Part shown: piece by piece, positions 51,401-59,653 of the stretch
Numbering within the stretch: the first letter of the stretch is position 1
Layout: every line of letters begins with the position of its first letter
Source of the DNA: an uncultured Porphyromonadaceae bacterium
GTDB taxonomy: Bacteria > Bacteroidota > Bacteroidia > Bacteroidales > Muribaculaceae
Direction of reading: 5' to 3'
Length of the DNA: 64,000 nucleotides
NCBI GenBank assembly: GCA_902495245.1
Contig: CABUWI010000002.1
Span: forward strand, 124,001-188,000
Program-made: the position numbers and the translations under genes
The notes under the pieces: model-generated
The model's database searches: none
Seen by the model: the letters and a program-made list of their open reading frames with translations, nothing else
Told to the model about the DNA's origin: nothing

Positions 51401-53805
51401 GGCAGATTATGTCGCAACACTTCGACTCGCACACGGCGCCCGACATCGCGCCCGACGCAGCCGACATGGCAACCGCCGCCGCCACGCTCGGACGCTGGGC
51501 CGACAATCAGCAAAAAATGCGCGACTGGCTCCACTGGTCGGAATACAGCGACCTGCTACGCGCCAACGGCCTGGGCGGACCGGTCAGCGAGTTGGAGGAG
51601 CGCGAATATGCCCCCGCCACGCTGCGCCGTGCGTTCCTGAAGGCGCTGTTCAGACACAAAGCCGAAGAAAAAATCGGACACTCGGAACTGCTTGCCACAT
51701 TCGAAGGCATGATTTTCGACGAAAAAGTAGCCGCATACAAACGCCTGGCCGAACGCTTCAGGCTTCTGGTGCGGAAGGAGCTTTACGCCCGTCTGTGCTC
51801 ACGCATTCCGACCGTTACCGAATCGGCGTCGGCCGGCAGCGAGCTGGGTCTGCTGAGCCGCAACATCAGCAACGGCGGCCGCGGCCTGTCGATTCACGAC
51901 CTGTTCAGCCAGATTCCCACGCTGCTGCCGCGTCTGTGCCCGTGCATGCTGATGAGTCCGCTGAGCGCGGCCCGTTTTGTGGCCCCGGAGCAAGAAAAGT
52001 TCGACATCGTCATTTTTGACGAAGCCTCGCAGATGCCCACCAGCGAAGCCGTCGGCGCCATTGCCCGCGGCAAGTCGCTGATTGTTGTGGGCGACCCCAA
52101 GCAGATGCCGCCCACCAGCTTCTTCACATCGACCAATGTAGACGAAGACGAAGCCTCGATAGACGACATGGAAAGCATTCTCGAAGATTGCCGCACGCTG
52201 CAGCTGCCGTCGCTTCAGCTTTCGTGGCACTACCGCTCGCGCCACGAGAGCCTGATAGCCTTCTCCAACAATGAATATTACGACGGCTCGCTCATTACAT
52301 TTCCGTCAATCGACGACAAACGCACCAGAGTGCACCACATTCACGTCGACGGCTATTACGACAAGAGCAACTCGCGCTGCAACCGCGCGGAGGCCGAAGC
52401 CATCGTGGCCGAAATAGAGCGTCGGCTCAGAGACGAGGAGCTGCGCAAAAACAGCATCGGCGTCATTGCGTTCAACGTGATGCAGCAGGGTCTGATTGAA
52501 GACCTGCTGCAGAGCCTGCTCGACAAGGACAAGACACTGCACGACGCGGCGGCCGAGATGTATGAGCCGATTTTCATCAAGAACCTCGAAAATGTGCAGG
52601 GCGACGAGCGCGACACGATTCTGTTTTCAATCGGCTACGGCCCGGACCGGAACGGCAAGGTGTCGATGAACTTCGGACCGCTCAACAACGCCGGCGGCGA
52701 GCGGCGTCTGAACGTGGCCGTGAGCCGCGCCCGCTGCGAAATGTACGTCTACTCGACCCTGCGGTCGTCAGACATCGACCTGCGCCGGTCGAAGGCCCGC
52801 GGCGTTGAAGGGCTGAAGCATTTTCTGCAATATGCCGAATCGCAGTCGCTGCCGGGCGTGGCGCAGACATCGGGCCGGCGCCGCGACACGATAGTCGCCG
52901 AACAGATTGCCGCCGAACTCAGGAAGAAAGGGCACACCGTCGTTACCAACGTCGGGCGCTCGCAGTTCAAGGTCGACGTGGCCGTGTGCGACGACAACGA
53001 CCCGGGCACCTACCGCCTGGGGCTGCTGCTTGACGGCGACGGCTACCGCTCGACCCACACCACTCAAGACCGCGAGGTGGTGCAGCCCTCGGTGCTCGCG
53101 GCCCTCGGCTGGCAGACCATGAGAGTGTGGAGCGTAGACTGGTTCAACAACAAGGAGAGGGTGCTGAGCCGCATCGAAGAACGCCTTGAGGCGCCGGACG
53201 GCGACGAATCCGCCAATCCGGGCGCAAGCCCCGAGACATTCGACCCTCAGGAAGAAAAAGGGTTCTTTGTCCGGCCGCAAAAGCACACCAGAAAATACAG
53301 AAGCTACCTGATCAAACCCCGCACCGCCCAGGCCAGGACAGACGAAGAACTGGCAGAGAAGATTATTGCGATTGAGCAACCGATTACGTTCTCGCTGCTT
53401 TGCCGGCGCGTAAGCGCGTTGCGCGACTCGGGACGCGTCAATGCCGCGCTGCAGAACTCGCTGAAGGAGGTGATTGCCGCCCGGTTTTATGTCGACGACA
53501 GCAACGCCATCTGGCTCACGGCCGACGCCTGCGACGCCTATGAGTCATATCGACCGGACTCGGGGCGCGCTATCGCCGACATTCCGGCCAAAGAGCTGGC
53601 CAACGCCATCTGCGACACTCTGGCCGAGCAAGACTCCATCACCGAAGACTCTCTGACGCTGCTTACGTCCAAGAAACTCGGATTCACTTGCCGGGGCAGG
53701 ATTATCGATTCGACTCTGCGAAACGTATTGCAAACCCTTGTCAATGCAGGCAAGGTAGTGGCGACCGGGAACTATCTCAGACTTAGCGACCGAGACACGA
53801 ACTGA
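48478..53805 (+). CDS. Giant SF1 helicase-nuclease (DUF4011, MTES_1575 REase fold, DUF3320)
   Basis: From the ATG at 48478 the product has 1775 residues. A beta-rich N-terminus is followed by a transglutaminase-like segment (Cys in SKTGNCIELTLL, about 217; His in QGHAYLGVW, about 242) and DUF4011 (LTKFDIWERKLLDFSLRNSL, about 370). The SF1 helicase has Walker A YGPPGTGKSQTITN (about 680), Walker B FDIVIFDEASQMP (about 1175) and the late motifs NVQGDERDTILFS and NVAVSRARCEMY (about 1371-1415). Next comes an endonuclease fold of the MTES_1575 type (FKVDVAV, GLLLDGDGYRST, LGWQTMRVWSVDWF; about 1470-1560) and a C-terminal DUF3320 helical region. Proteins of this layout are frequent in defence islands; a role against phage is inferred. 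An upstream extension to 48106 only covers rplT in another frame. Confidence 0.9.
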   Translation: MKPIEISIDYLKSVNYAMFHNSFPICRHIDITNNTGAELNDVEIRIGGEFILKGDNPTYWGIAAGETFRTTEVRIVPDAARLAALTERVMSSFSVSVIVNEQKLAEEFFEIEFLPFDYWLGTNVMPQTLVSFITPNHPAIANAVVDTAAVMKKLTGSSMLKAYQTGNPNNVRQTVGAVFAALHARGIIYRSAPASYEEVGQRITLPDKVIESKTGNCIELTLLMASVLEAAGINSIIILQQGHAYLGVWLIDDCYTSCVCDDAAFIEKKCSQGISEMMVIECTQIAVESASFEQAIRIAEKNLADHDKFEMFIDVKRCRLERVQPLPSHISPDSAGDVRTKGVEHEECAVNVVEHDRYDLSRISPANKELTKFDIWERKLLDFSLRNSLLNLSLRHRAVQFISFDIDRLEDHLHEGEEYCIAAKPESADSVAADSRPVRSKLHEDLRELITADMTHHLLHTYHKEDETRAVLKNIYRAARNTIEETGANSLFMAIGVMRWYESPQHETPRYAPVLLLPVEMVYKKGNYYVRTRDEEISLNITLTEFMRQNFNITIDGLDPLPRDSNGVDVALIFAIIRDALKEQKRWDIEEECVLGTFSFNKFLMWNDIHAHHEELSKNFIVKSLIENRPVVQPQDEAIDLTEADATLPPDATALPVAVDSSQMAAVIEAAKGHSFILYGPPGTGKSQTITNLIANALYHGKRVLFMAEKMAALSVVQSRLEKIGLGPFCLELHSNKTTKRHVLQQLDRSLKAVRIMSPNDFGSTADKLFEERRQLIEYMNALHTPDATDGLSLYDCILRYQSVADAPRVDFRFTPELDKLLADEGIERIEELLGDRLETVVKLVGQPSRHELKGLKLTREMLMDKDRTAAGMRADAQLLNEAAGQAGELAGTDELRQRLTAEYTADILNENAEELRSERDAARSKWLLPRLLAKRRFRKRLQRFKSSLTEEEIDPLIAMLADYRRKHDTISRVRQIMSQHFDSHTAPDIAPDAADMATAAATLGRWADNQQKMRDWLHWSEYSDLLRANGLGGPVSELEEREYAPATLRRAFLKALFRHKAEEKIGHSELLATFEGMIFDEKVAAYKRLAERFRLLVRKELYARLCSRIPTVTESASAGSELGLLSRNISNGGRGLSIHDLFSQIPTLLPRLCPCMLMSPLSAARFVAPEQEKFDIVIFDEASQMPTSEAVGAIARGKSLIVVGDPKQMPPTSFFTSTNVDEDEASIDDMESILEDCRTLQLPSLQLSWHYRSRHESLIAFSNNEYYDGSLITFPSIDDKRTRVHHIHVDGYYDKSNSRCNRAEAEAIVAEIERRLRDEELRKNSIGVIAFNVMQQGLIEDLLQSLLDKDKTLHDAAAEMYEPIFIKNLENVQGDERDTILFSIGYGPDRNGKVSMNFGPLNNAGGERRLNVAVSRARCEMYVYSTLRSSDIDLRRSKARGVEGLKHFLQYAESQSLPGVAQTSGRRRDTIVAEQIAAELRKKGHTVVTNVGRSQFKVDVAVCDDNDPGTYRLGLLLDGDGYRSTHTTQDREVVQPSVLAALGWQTMRVWSVDWFNNKERVLSRIEERLEAPDGDESANPGASPETFDPQEEKGFFVRPQKHTRKYRSYLIKPRTAQARTDEELAEKIIAIEQPITFSLLCRRVSALRDSGRVNAALQNSLKEVIAARFYVDDSNAIWLTADACDAYESYRPDSGRAIADIPAKELANAICDTLAEQDSITEDSLTLLTSKKLGFTCRGRIIDSTLRNVLQTLVNAGKVVATGNYLRLSDRDTN

Positions 53806-53833
53806 CCTCCGCGATGAAAAACGGCGTCAAACG

Positions 53834-53864
53834 TTGGCCGCATCATATTTTTTGCGTAACTTTG
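53834..53864 (+). promoter_or_regulatory. Promoter for the first CotH module
   Basis: TTGG at 53834-53837, a 19-base spacer and TAACTTTG at 53857-53864, 38 bases before the ATG at 53902. The -7 box is a full match; the -33 box is partial. Confidence 0.68.
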
Positions 53865-53901
53865 AAGCCATAAATCAATTATCACCATCAAAAACGCAAC
53901 C

Positions 53902-54402
53902 ATGAAGAGATTAAAAGCGGCTCTGTTCATCATCTTGGCCGCAGCCGCAGCCGGCTTCAGGCTTCAGGCCGCTACAGAATACAACACATTGTGCATTGAC
54001 CGCGCAGACGGCGTGTGCGAGCATCTGAAACTCGACCCGAAACTCGACATCAGCGTCGGAGCCGACGGCAGCATCGTGCTTGCCCACCCGGCAATCACCG
54101 TGGAGTATGCCGCCGACGAGGTCGAGCGCTTCCGGTTCGACGCCGTCGATTCGCCCGACGTCTATGACGGCGACCATCAGTCGGCCATTGAAAACGTCGA
54201 GGTCCCCTCGCGCTCGATAACCATCACGCCCGATGCAATCAGCGCCGACGGCGTCGACTCAATCGAGGTTTATGACCTCGGGGGACGCCTTGCGGGCCGT
54301 GCCGCCGCCGAGAACGGCACTGCCACCTTTGACGCCTCACGTCTGCCCGGCGGGGTCTACATTATCCGCATCGGCTCCACATCGTTGAAAATAAAGCTCT
54401 GA
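53902..54402 (+). CDS. Small exported protein with T9SS-like C-terminal domain
   Basis: A 166-residue protein with a signal peptide (LAAAAAGFRLQAA), about 70 residues of unknown fold, and a C-terminal sorting-domain-like region (VDSIEVYDLGGRLAGRAAAE to LPGGVYIIRIGSTSLKIKL). The pattern of VYD-xx-GR, LPxGVYI and a final Lys-rich strand is that of type A C-terminal domains used by the type IX secretion system. It lies ten bases upstream of a CotH gene. Export by T9SS is inferred. Confidence 0.8.
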   Translation: MKRLKAALFIILAAAAAGFRLQAATEYNTLCIDRADGVCEHLKLDPKLDISVGADGSIVLAHPAITVEYAADEVERFRFDAVDSPDVYDGDHQSAIENVEVPSRSITITPDAISADGVDSIEVYDLGGRLAGRAAAENGTATFDASRLPGGVYIIRIGSTSLKIKL

Positions 54403-54412
54403 CACCACGGAA

Positions 54413-56155
54413 ATGAAACTACGCAATCTGATTATTGCAGGCGTGGCCGCGACAATGCCTCTGTGCGGCGCAGCCCAGGAGAAATGGCTGCACATCTACA
54501 ACGTGCCCGTCAAGACGGACTATGACAAAGAAACCGGCGAAATCACGCGCCCCAAGCGCAAGTTCGTGTCGCTGCCATGGAGTGAGATAGACTCTATCCG
54601 CTTCAAGCCCAACAGCAAGGGCTACTATCTGAGCATGCGCGTCTATGCCTCCGACAAGTCGGAATATGCATCGAGCTTCCCTTCGATAGACCACTGGACC
54701 GTCGGGCCCAACGTGCCGGAAATCAACTTCACCATCACCGACTTTCCCACCCTCGACGACGTCGAGAGCAAGGAGGAGTATCTTGACTGCCGCATGACCA
54801 TCAACGGCCGCGGCGTATACGACGATTTCGAGTCTGACGCTATCCGCGTGCGCGGTCGCGGCAACTCGACGTGGAACTTCCCCAAGAAAGCCTATCGCAT
54901 CAAACTGCCCGAAAAGACAAAACTGTGCGGCTTCCGCAAGGCCAAGAACTATGTGCTGCTCGCAAACTATATCGACCTGTCGTTCATGCGCAATCTGGCC
55001 GCATGTCTGGCCACTCAGTACGTTGGCATGCCCTACCCGACCCACGCCGTGCCGGTTGACGTGAAATTCAACAACCGATATAAAGGTTCGTACATGCTCA
55101 TCGAGAAGGTCGGCGTCAACAACGGGTCGGTCAATCTGTCGAAGGAGGACGAGGCCAACACGTGCATGTTTGAGCTCGACACGAGTTTCGACGAAGAGCT
55201 GCGTGCGCCGTCGGTCTACTTCAATCTGCCGGTCATGCACAAAGACCCCGACGCCCCCGAGGGTGTGGACCCGAAAGAGTGGTTTGCATCGTGGCTCGAC
55301 GACTTCACCGAGATGGAGAGCGCCGTCTACTACCGCAAAGGCATGGCCGACCAAATAGATTATACGACGCTGGCCAAGTATCTGCTATGCTATAACCTTG
55401 CATGCAACCAGGAGCTGAACCACCCCAAGAGCCTGTATCTCTACAAGACCAAGGGCGAGGGACAGAAATATCAGTTCGGCCCGTGCTGGGACTTTGACTG
55501 GGCCTTCGGCTACCGGCCCACCTACAAGCACGAAACCGGCGAACCCATTTCGGAAGACACGGCCAAGAGCATGATTGAGGGCGCCAAGGCCTATATGGAG
55601 GCTAACGGCATCGAGCAGTACTGGATGTTCACCTACAACGGCTATTCACTCATCTGGTTCGGCGGAGATGACTTCAGATGTTACAACAACGGCGTTTTCT
55701 CCGACTGGCCCTACGGAATGAAGGAATACACCCCGTCATATCAGAACTTCCTGCTCGGGGCAGGCCAGAACCAGCAGAACACGGCTGACGGCATGGGCAA
55801 CGGCGGCGAATTCCTGTTGTCAATCATCATGGACAATCCCGAGTTTATGGAAATCTACCGTCAGGTATGGGAGGACTTCAAGCAACGCCTGCCCGAGTTC
55901 CGCGCCGACTTCGACGCCTACGTCAAGGCCGTTGAGCCGTCGGCCGAGCGCGACGCGACCGTATGGGACGGCAACTATTACTCGCCCTACGTGGACCGCG
56001 AATTCGAAGACCGCGAGTTCAGCCATGCCGGCGCGGTTGAGATTCTGCGCGAATGGATCGAGAAACGCATCGAGTTCATCGACGACCCCAAAATGAACTA
56101 CGGGCTCTACGACCCCGCAACCACCTACGTTCCCCCCTTCAAGAAACAAGACTGA
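54413..56155 (+). CDS. CotH-family atypical protein kinase, exported, copy 1
   Basis: A 580-residue exported protein (signal ending CGAAQ). A beta-rich N-terminal part precedes the CotH domain. Family motifs are RGRGNSTWNFPKKAYRIKLP (about residue 143), KNYVLLANYIDLSFMRN, the CotH core LNHPKSLYLYK, and GPCWDFDWAFGY, whose acidic residues are expected to bind metal. CotH kinases phosphorylate extracytoplasmic proteins in Bacillus spores; substrates in Bacteroidetes are unknown. It forms a pair with the gene just upstream, and a second pair of the same design follows. Confidence 0.9.
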   Translation: MKLRNLIIAGVAATMPLCGAAQEKWLHIYNVPVKTDYDKETGEITRPKRKFVSLPWSEIDSIRFKPNSKGYYLSMRVYASDKSEYASSFPSIDHWTVGPNVPEINFTITDFPTLDDVESKEEYLDCRMTINGRGVYDDFESDAIRVRGRGNSTWNFPKKAYRIKLPEKTKLCGFRKAKNYVLLANYIDLSFMRNLAACLATQYVGMPYPTHAVPVDVKFNNRYKGSYMLIEKVGVNNGSVNLSKEDEANTCMFELDTSFDEELRAPSVYFNLPVMHKDPDAPEGVDPKEWFASWLDDFTEMESAVYYRKGMADQIDYTTLAKYLLCYNLACNQELNHPKSLYLYKTKGEGQKYQFGPCWDFDWAFGYRPTYKHETGEPISEDTAKSMIEGAKAYMEANGIEQYWMFTYNGYSLIWFGGDDFRCYNNGVFSDWPYGMKEYTPSYQNFLLGAGQNQQNTADGMGNGGEFLLSIIMDNPEFMEIYRQVWEDFKQRLPEFRADFDAYVKAVEPSAERDATVWDGNYYSPYVDREFEDREFSHAGAVEILREWIEKRIEFIDDPKMNYGLYDPATTYVPPFKKQD

Positions 56156-56179
56156 CAGCCCCGCCGCTACAGTTGGATT

Positions 56180-56527
56180 TTGACAAACGGCAACGGCGAG
56201 GCAGATTTCAAGCTGCATCTCGGCACGGCTTTTCTTGTGGTAGAGAATATCGCAAATAAAGAGCCAAATAAAGAGTCTGAAAAACCAAGAAAAGAGCCTC
56301 AAAAACCAAGAAAAGAACCTCAAAAACCAAGAAAAGAACCAAGAAAAGAAAAGGAGGAAATTCTGGCTATAATCCGTTCGAATCCGACAATGACATACGC
56401 AGAACTAATGGGACGACTTCATTTAACAAAAAGTACCCTATATGAACGCATAAAGGAACTGAAAAGGCTCGGCCGGCTTAAGCGGGAGGGCGGACGTTCT
56501 TCGGGATTGTGGATTGTTATTGAATAA
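56180..56527 (+). pseudogene. HTH-domain ORF with lysine-rich repeats, possible gene remnant
   Basis: This frame encodes up to 115 residues from a TTG at 56180, with no nearby ATG. The middle is a repeat of KPRKEPQ units; the C-terminal 55 residues are a clear winged-HTH (EEILAIIRSNPTMTYAELMG, LTKSTLYERIKELKRLGRLK). Such HTH tails end several Bacteroidetes families (AlbA_2/AAA_4 and Fic proteins), so this is probably the end of a lost gene. It is in the same frame as the CotH stop at 56153-56155, with only 24 bases between, and is AT-rich for the region. Confidence 0.5.
56279..56341 (+). repeat. 21-base tandem repeat, three copies
   Basis: Three tandem copies of a 21-base unit (AAAAACCAAGAAAAG followed by AGCCTC or AACCTC), starting at about 56279, 56300 and 56321; the last copy degenerates. 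They encode KPRKEPQ units in the HTH ORF. Confidence 0.8.
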
Positions 56528-56641
56528 AGCCGGGGGACGAGTGCAATTATGGCCTCCCGTGGAGGGGCGGCACAATGAAACGCCGCAAAGATAAATATTT
56601 TTGGGACGAGTGATTTTGTGCGGATTTTCGGAAATTTTTCG

Positions 56642-56649
56642 TAACTTTG
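56642..56649 (+). promoter_or_regulatory. Promoter -7 box for the second CotH module
   Basis: TAACTTTG at 56642-56649, 34 bases before the ATG at 56683. A TTTG at 56615-56618 is 23 bases upstream, slightly more than usual, so only the -7 box is clear. Confidence 0.55.
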
Positions 56650-56682
56650 GCGGCAGTAATCGATTATCACATCTACGCAACC

Positions 56683-58065
56683 ATGAAAAAGCTGACTCTA
56701 TTTGTCGCTGCGGCCTTGACGGCTTCTGCAACAGCCTTGGCCGAGAACAGTTATCTGGACCGCACGGGCTGGAGCTGGTCGGCATCATCGACCTATCCCT
56801 ACATCACCGAAGACATTGCCGGACTTGACGGCATTCATGACAACAACGTGTCAACCTGCTGGCACACAGACTACAGCGCTGCATCGGGCACACCCGAGCG
56901 CTCGAATCCGCACTGGCTGATGATTGACCGCGGTTCGGACGCCGCGCCATTTTACGGCATTTCTTATCTGACCCGCCAGAACACAATCAACCAGTGCTGC
57001 ACCTACTACATGGTCTACCTCTCAGACAAAGACCTCAGTTCCACACCCGCCACAACCACCGACGACATTATCGCCACCCTGGGCGAGCCCGACTATAAAG
57101 GCGCATGGGAAGCGTCGCTCGACGAGCTGGTGCTCAACTTCACATCGCCCTCGACTGCGCGCTATGTGCTCTTTGTCAACGTAAGCTCTTACAACTCGAG
57201 TTCGGCCGCATGCGCCGAGTTCAATCTGCTGGCCAAACGGGGCACACCGACCGGAACGACCACGTTCAACGCCGTGAAAATCACGCCCGCCGACGGGTCT
57301 GCGCCCCACCGCATAGCCCTTGACGGCACCAACCTGAGCATCGCCATGAGCGGCACGGCCGTGCGCCTGTCGAACTCTGAAATCACGGTCGAATACCTGA
57401 TGCGCGAATATTCGCGCATGGAGTTCGAGAACTATGAATTCCCCTCGGGACTTTATGACGGCACGAAACAAGATGCCATCGACTTCCCCGTCAGCCCGTT
57501 CGCACTGGCCGTAACGCCGGCCGAGGGCAAGGTGAAAACACTGAGCGAGGCCACAGTCGAGAGCGCCGACGGCACTCCGACCGAGGTGAACATGGCTTGT
57601 ACGACGCCGCTGCAGGTCATGTTCGGCAACGAAGTCGTGCGCGAGCTGTCGGCAGTCAAGATGGCCGACAATGCGGTTGACGGCAAATATGTAATCGACA
57701 AGATTCCCGCCACCGCCGACGGCATATACTCGCTGCTGATTCCGGCAGAATTCTTTGTCTATGCCAACGGCCAACGCTCGCAGGAACTGACGCTCGACTG
57801 GGACGTCGATTCGAACTATGAGCAATCGGGGCTCGACGAAATCGGCTCTGACTGCCGCACTCTGGCCGTCATCCACCGCGGCGGACGTCTGACAGTGGGC
57901 GGCACGGAGGCCGGTTCGACCATCACGCTGACCTCGACCTCGGGCATAGCCGTGGCCACGGCTACGGCCGACAGCCTCGGCCGCGCCACGTTCAACACCG
58001 GCGCGCTCGCAAAAGGCGCATATATACTCACGGCAGGTTCAACAACTCTAAAAATCATTCTCTAA
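56683..58065 (+). CDS. Exported discoidin-domain protein with T9SS-like C-terminal domain
   Basis: From the ATG at 56683 the protein has 460 residues with a signal peptide (ALTASATALAE). An F5/8 type C (discoidin) domain is seen at about 25-190 (GLDGIHDNNVSTCWHTDYSA, STARYVLFVNVSSYNS), a fold that often binds carbohydrate. A middle beta region follows, then a sorting-like C-terminus (GGRLTVGGTEAGSTITLTST and LAKGAYILTAGSTTLKIIL). It lies three bases upstream of the second CotH gene, mirroring the first module. Confidence 0.82.
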   Translation: MKKLTLFVAAALTASATALAENSYLDRTGWSWSASSTYPYITEDIAGLDGIHDNNVSTCWHTDYSAASGTPERSNPHWLMIDRGSDAAPFYGISYLTRQNTINQCCTYYMVYLSDKDLSSTPATTTDDIIATLGEPDYKGAWEASLDELVLNFTSPSTARYVLFVNVSSYNSSSAACAEFNLLAKRGTPTGTTTFNAVKITPADGSAPHRIALDGTNLSIAMSGTAVRLSNSEITVEYLMREYSRMEFENYEFPSGLYDGTKQDAIDFPVSPFALAVTPAEGKVKTLSEATVESADGTPTEVNMACTTPLQVMFGNEVVRELSAVKMADNAVDGKYVIDKIPATADGIYSLLIPAEFFVYANGQRSQELTLDWDVDSNYEQSGLDEIGSDCRTLAVIHRGGRLTVGGTEAGSTITLTSTSGIAVATATADSLGRATFNTGALAKGAYILTAGSTTLKIIL

Positions 58066-58068
58066 GCC

Positions 58069-59562
58069 ATGAAATCGCTTCGCATCGCATTTGCAGCCCT
58101 GACCCTGCTTTCGGCCTCACTCACGCTTAAGGCCCAGGAGCCGTGGCTGAACCTCTACTATTCGAAAGGCTCGGACTATAAAGCATATAACATGAACGAG
58201 GTGTCAGACATCACGTTCAACGAAGAAGAGGGCACCATGAGCGTCAACTTCGAGGGACGCGAGCCGCTGACCGTGTCGGCCGGACTGCTTGACCACTTCA
58301 CGATAGGCCATGCAGCACCCACGCTCTACATCACCACCAACGATTATACCGACGAGATTTTTTCAAAAGAAATCTACATGTCAGGCACCCTGCGCTTTGA
58401 AGGTCGCGGACTGGCCGACAGCTTCGAACTGCCCATGCAGATTCGCGGCCGCGGCAACTCGACGTGGGGTTATCCCAAAAAGCCTTACCGCATCAAGTTT
58501 GAAGAGAAACAGCGAATGCTGCTGCCCAAGAAGGCCAAAAACTTCGTGCTGCTGGCAAACTACATCGACCCGTCGTTCATGCGCAACACCGCCGCATATC
58601 TGTTCGGCGAGGTAATCAACATGCCCTGGATTAACCACACCTATCCCGTCGACGTCTATTTCAACGACCTGTACAAAGGCACATATCAGCTCTCTGAGAA
58701 AACCGGCTTCAACAACGGCTCAATCGACCTCAAGGCAGCCGACGAGGCCAACTCCATTCTCTTCGAGTTTGACGTAAACAACCCCGACGAAGACGAATAT
58801 CCGTTTTCAAGCGCGGAATATGATTCGTATAACGGCTACTACATGTCGGTGCGCATAAAAGACCCCGACGCACCCGCCGACGAAACGGCCCGCGAGAATT
58901 GGCTCGAAAAATGGCGCGATGACTTCAATTCATTCATGGAGACTGTTGACTCGCGCAACACCGAGGCCATTTTCAACGCCTGCGACCTGGAAACGCTGGT
59001 GCGCTACATCATGGTGTTCGACTTGGCCTGCAACCAGGAGCTGAACCACCCCAAAAGCGTCTTCACCTACAAGACCGACGGCGACAAATATCGCTTCGCC
59101 CCATGCTGGGACTTTGACTGGGCTTTCGGCTACCAGCCTTCATATAAGCGCGGACAGTCGAACTATTGGACATGGAACGGCACCGTCTACGAGTCATACG
59201 AGAACCCGCTGCTCGGCCCTGCCATGGAGAACGAGCACTATTCGAACGACGGCTTTGCAGGCGAGTTTTTCTACGTGCTCTGCAACAATCAGACCTTCCT
59301 GAAGCGATTCCGCGAAGTGTGGGACGACTTTTATGCCAACGGCCGCGAAGAGTTCTTCAAACGGTTCGACGCCTATGCCGCCTTGCTCGAGCCCTCGGCC
59401 GCGCGCCAGGCGCTTAACCCCTCGCTGCTTCAGAAATATCAATATAACCCGACCGCAGTTGCCGAACTGCGCCAGTGGCTGGTGAACCGCATCGAGTTTA
59501 TCAACTCAGACCCGCAGATGGGCTTGTGGGACCCCGAGGCCGAGTTCACGTCAGAGCGGTGA
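58069..59562 (+). CDS. CotH-family atypical protein kinase, exported, copy 2
   Basis: A 497-residue exported protein (signal ending LTLKAQE), shorter than copy 1. It keeps all core motifs: RGRGNSTWGYPKKPYRIKFE, KNFVLLANYIDPSFMRN, LNHPKSVFTYK and APCWDFDWAFGY. The two CotH proteins are clearly paralogues. Both are preceded by a protein with a T9SS-like C-terminal domain, which could be a substrate or a partner that brings the kinase to the surface. It ends shortly before a REP-like palindrome. Confidence 0.9.
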   Translation: MKSLRIAFAALTLLSASLTLKAQEPWLNLYYSKGSDYKAYNMNEVSDITFNEEEGTMSVNFEGREPLTVSAGLLDHFTIGHAAPTLYITTNDYTDEIFSKEIYMSGTLRFEGRGLADSFELPMQIRGRGNSTWGYPKKPYRIKFEEKQRMLLPKKAKNFVLLANYIDPSFMRNTAAYLFGEVINMPWINHTYPVDVYFNDLYKGTYQLSEKTGFNNGSIDLKAADEANSILFEFDVNNPDEDEYPFSSAEYDSYNGYYMSVRIKDPDAPADETARENWLEKWRDDFNSFMETVDSRNTEAIFNACDLETLVRYIMVFDLACNQELNHPKSVFTYKTDGDKYRFAPCWDFDWAFGYQPSYKRGQSNYWTWNGTVYESYENPLLGPAMENEHYSNDGFAGEFFYVLCNNQTFLKRFREVWDDFYANGREEFFKRFDAYAALLEPSAARQALNPSLLQKYQYNPTAVAELRQWLVNRIEFINSDPQMGLWDPEAEFTSER

Positions 59563-59572
59563 AGGGTTTTGA

Positions 59573-59640
59573 AGGTTAAGAGTTAAAGGTTAGCGGAAGC
59601 GAGGTGCCGATGTGTAGGGACGCACGGCCCGTGCGTCCGC
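59573..59640. repeat. Short TTAAG repeats and single REP-like palindrome
   Basis: GGTTAAGAGTTAAAGGTTA (about 59573-59592) recalls the telomere-like block at 16519-16669. GGACGCACGG and CCGTGCGTCC (59618-59638) form a palindrome that matches one arm of the 33751-33845 doublet. Confidence 0.65.
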
Positions 59641-59653
59641 GCAGAGAACAAAA

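Noticed and set aside
53902..59562. Treating the CotH modules as spore-coat genes
   Set aside because: The organism is a Bacteroidales member and does not form spores; the CotH fold is widespread outside spore formers.
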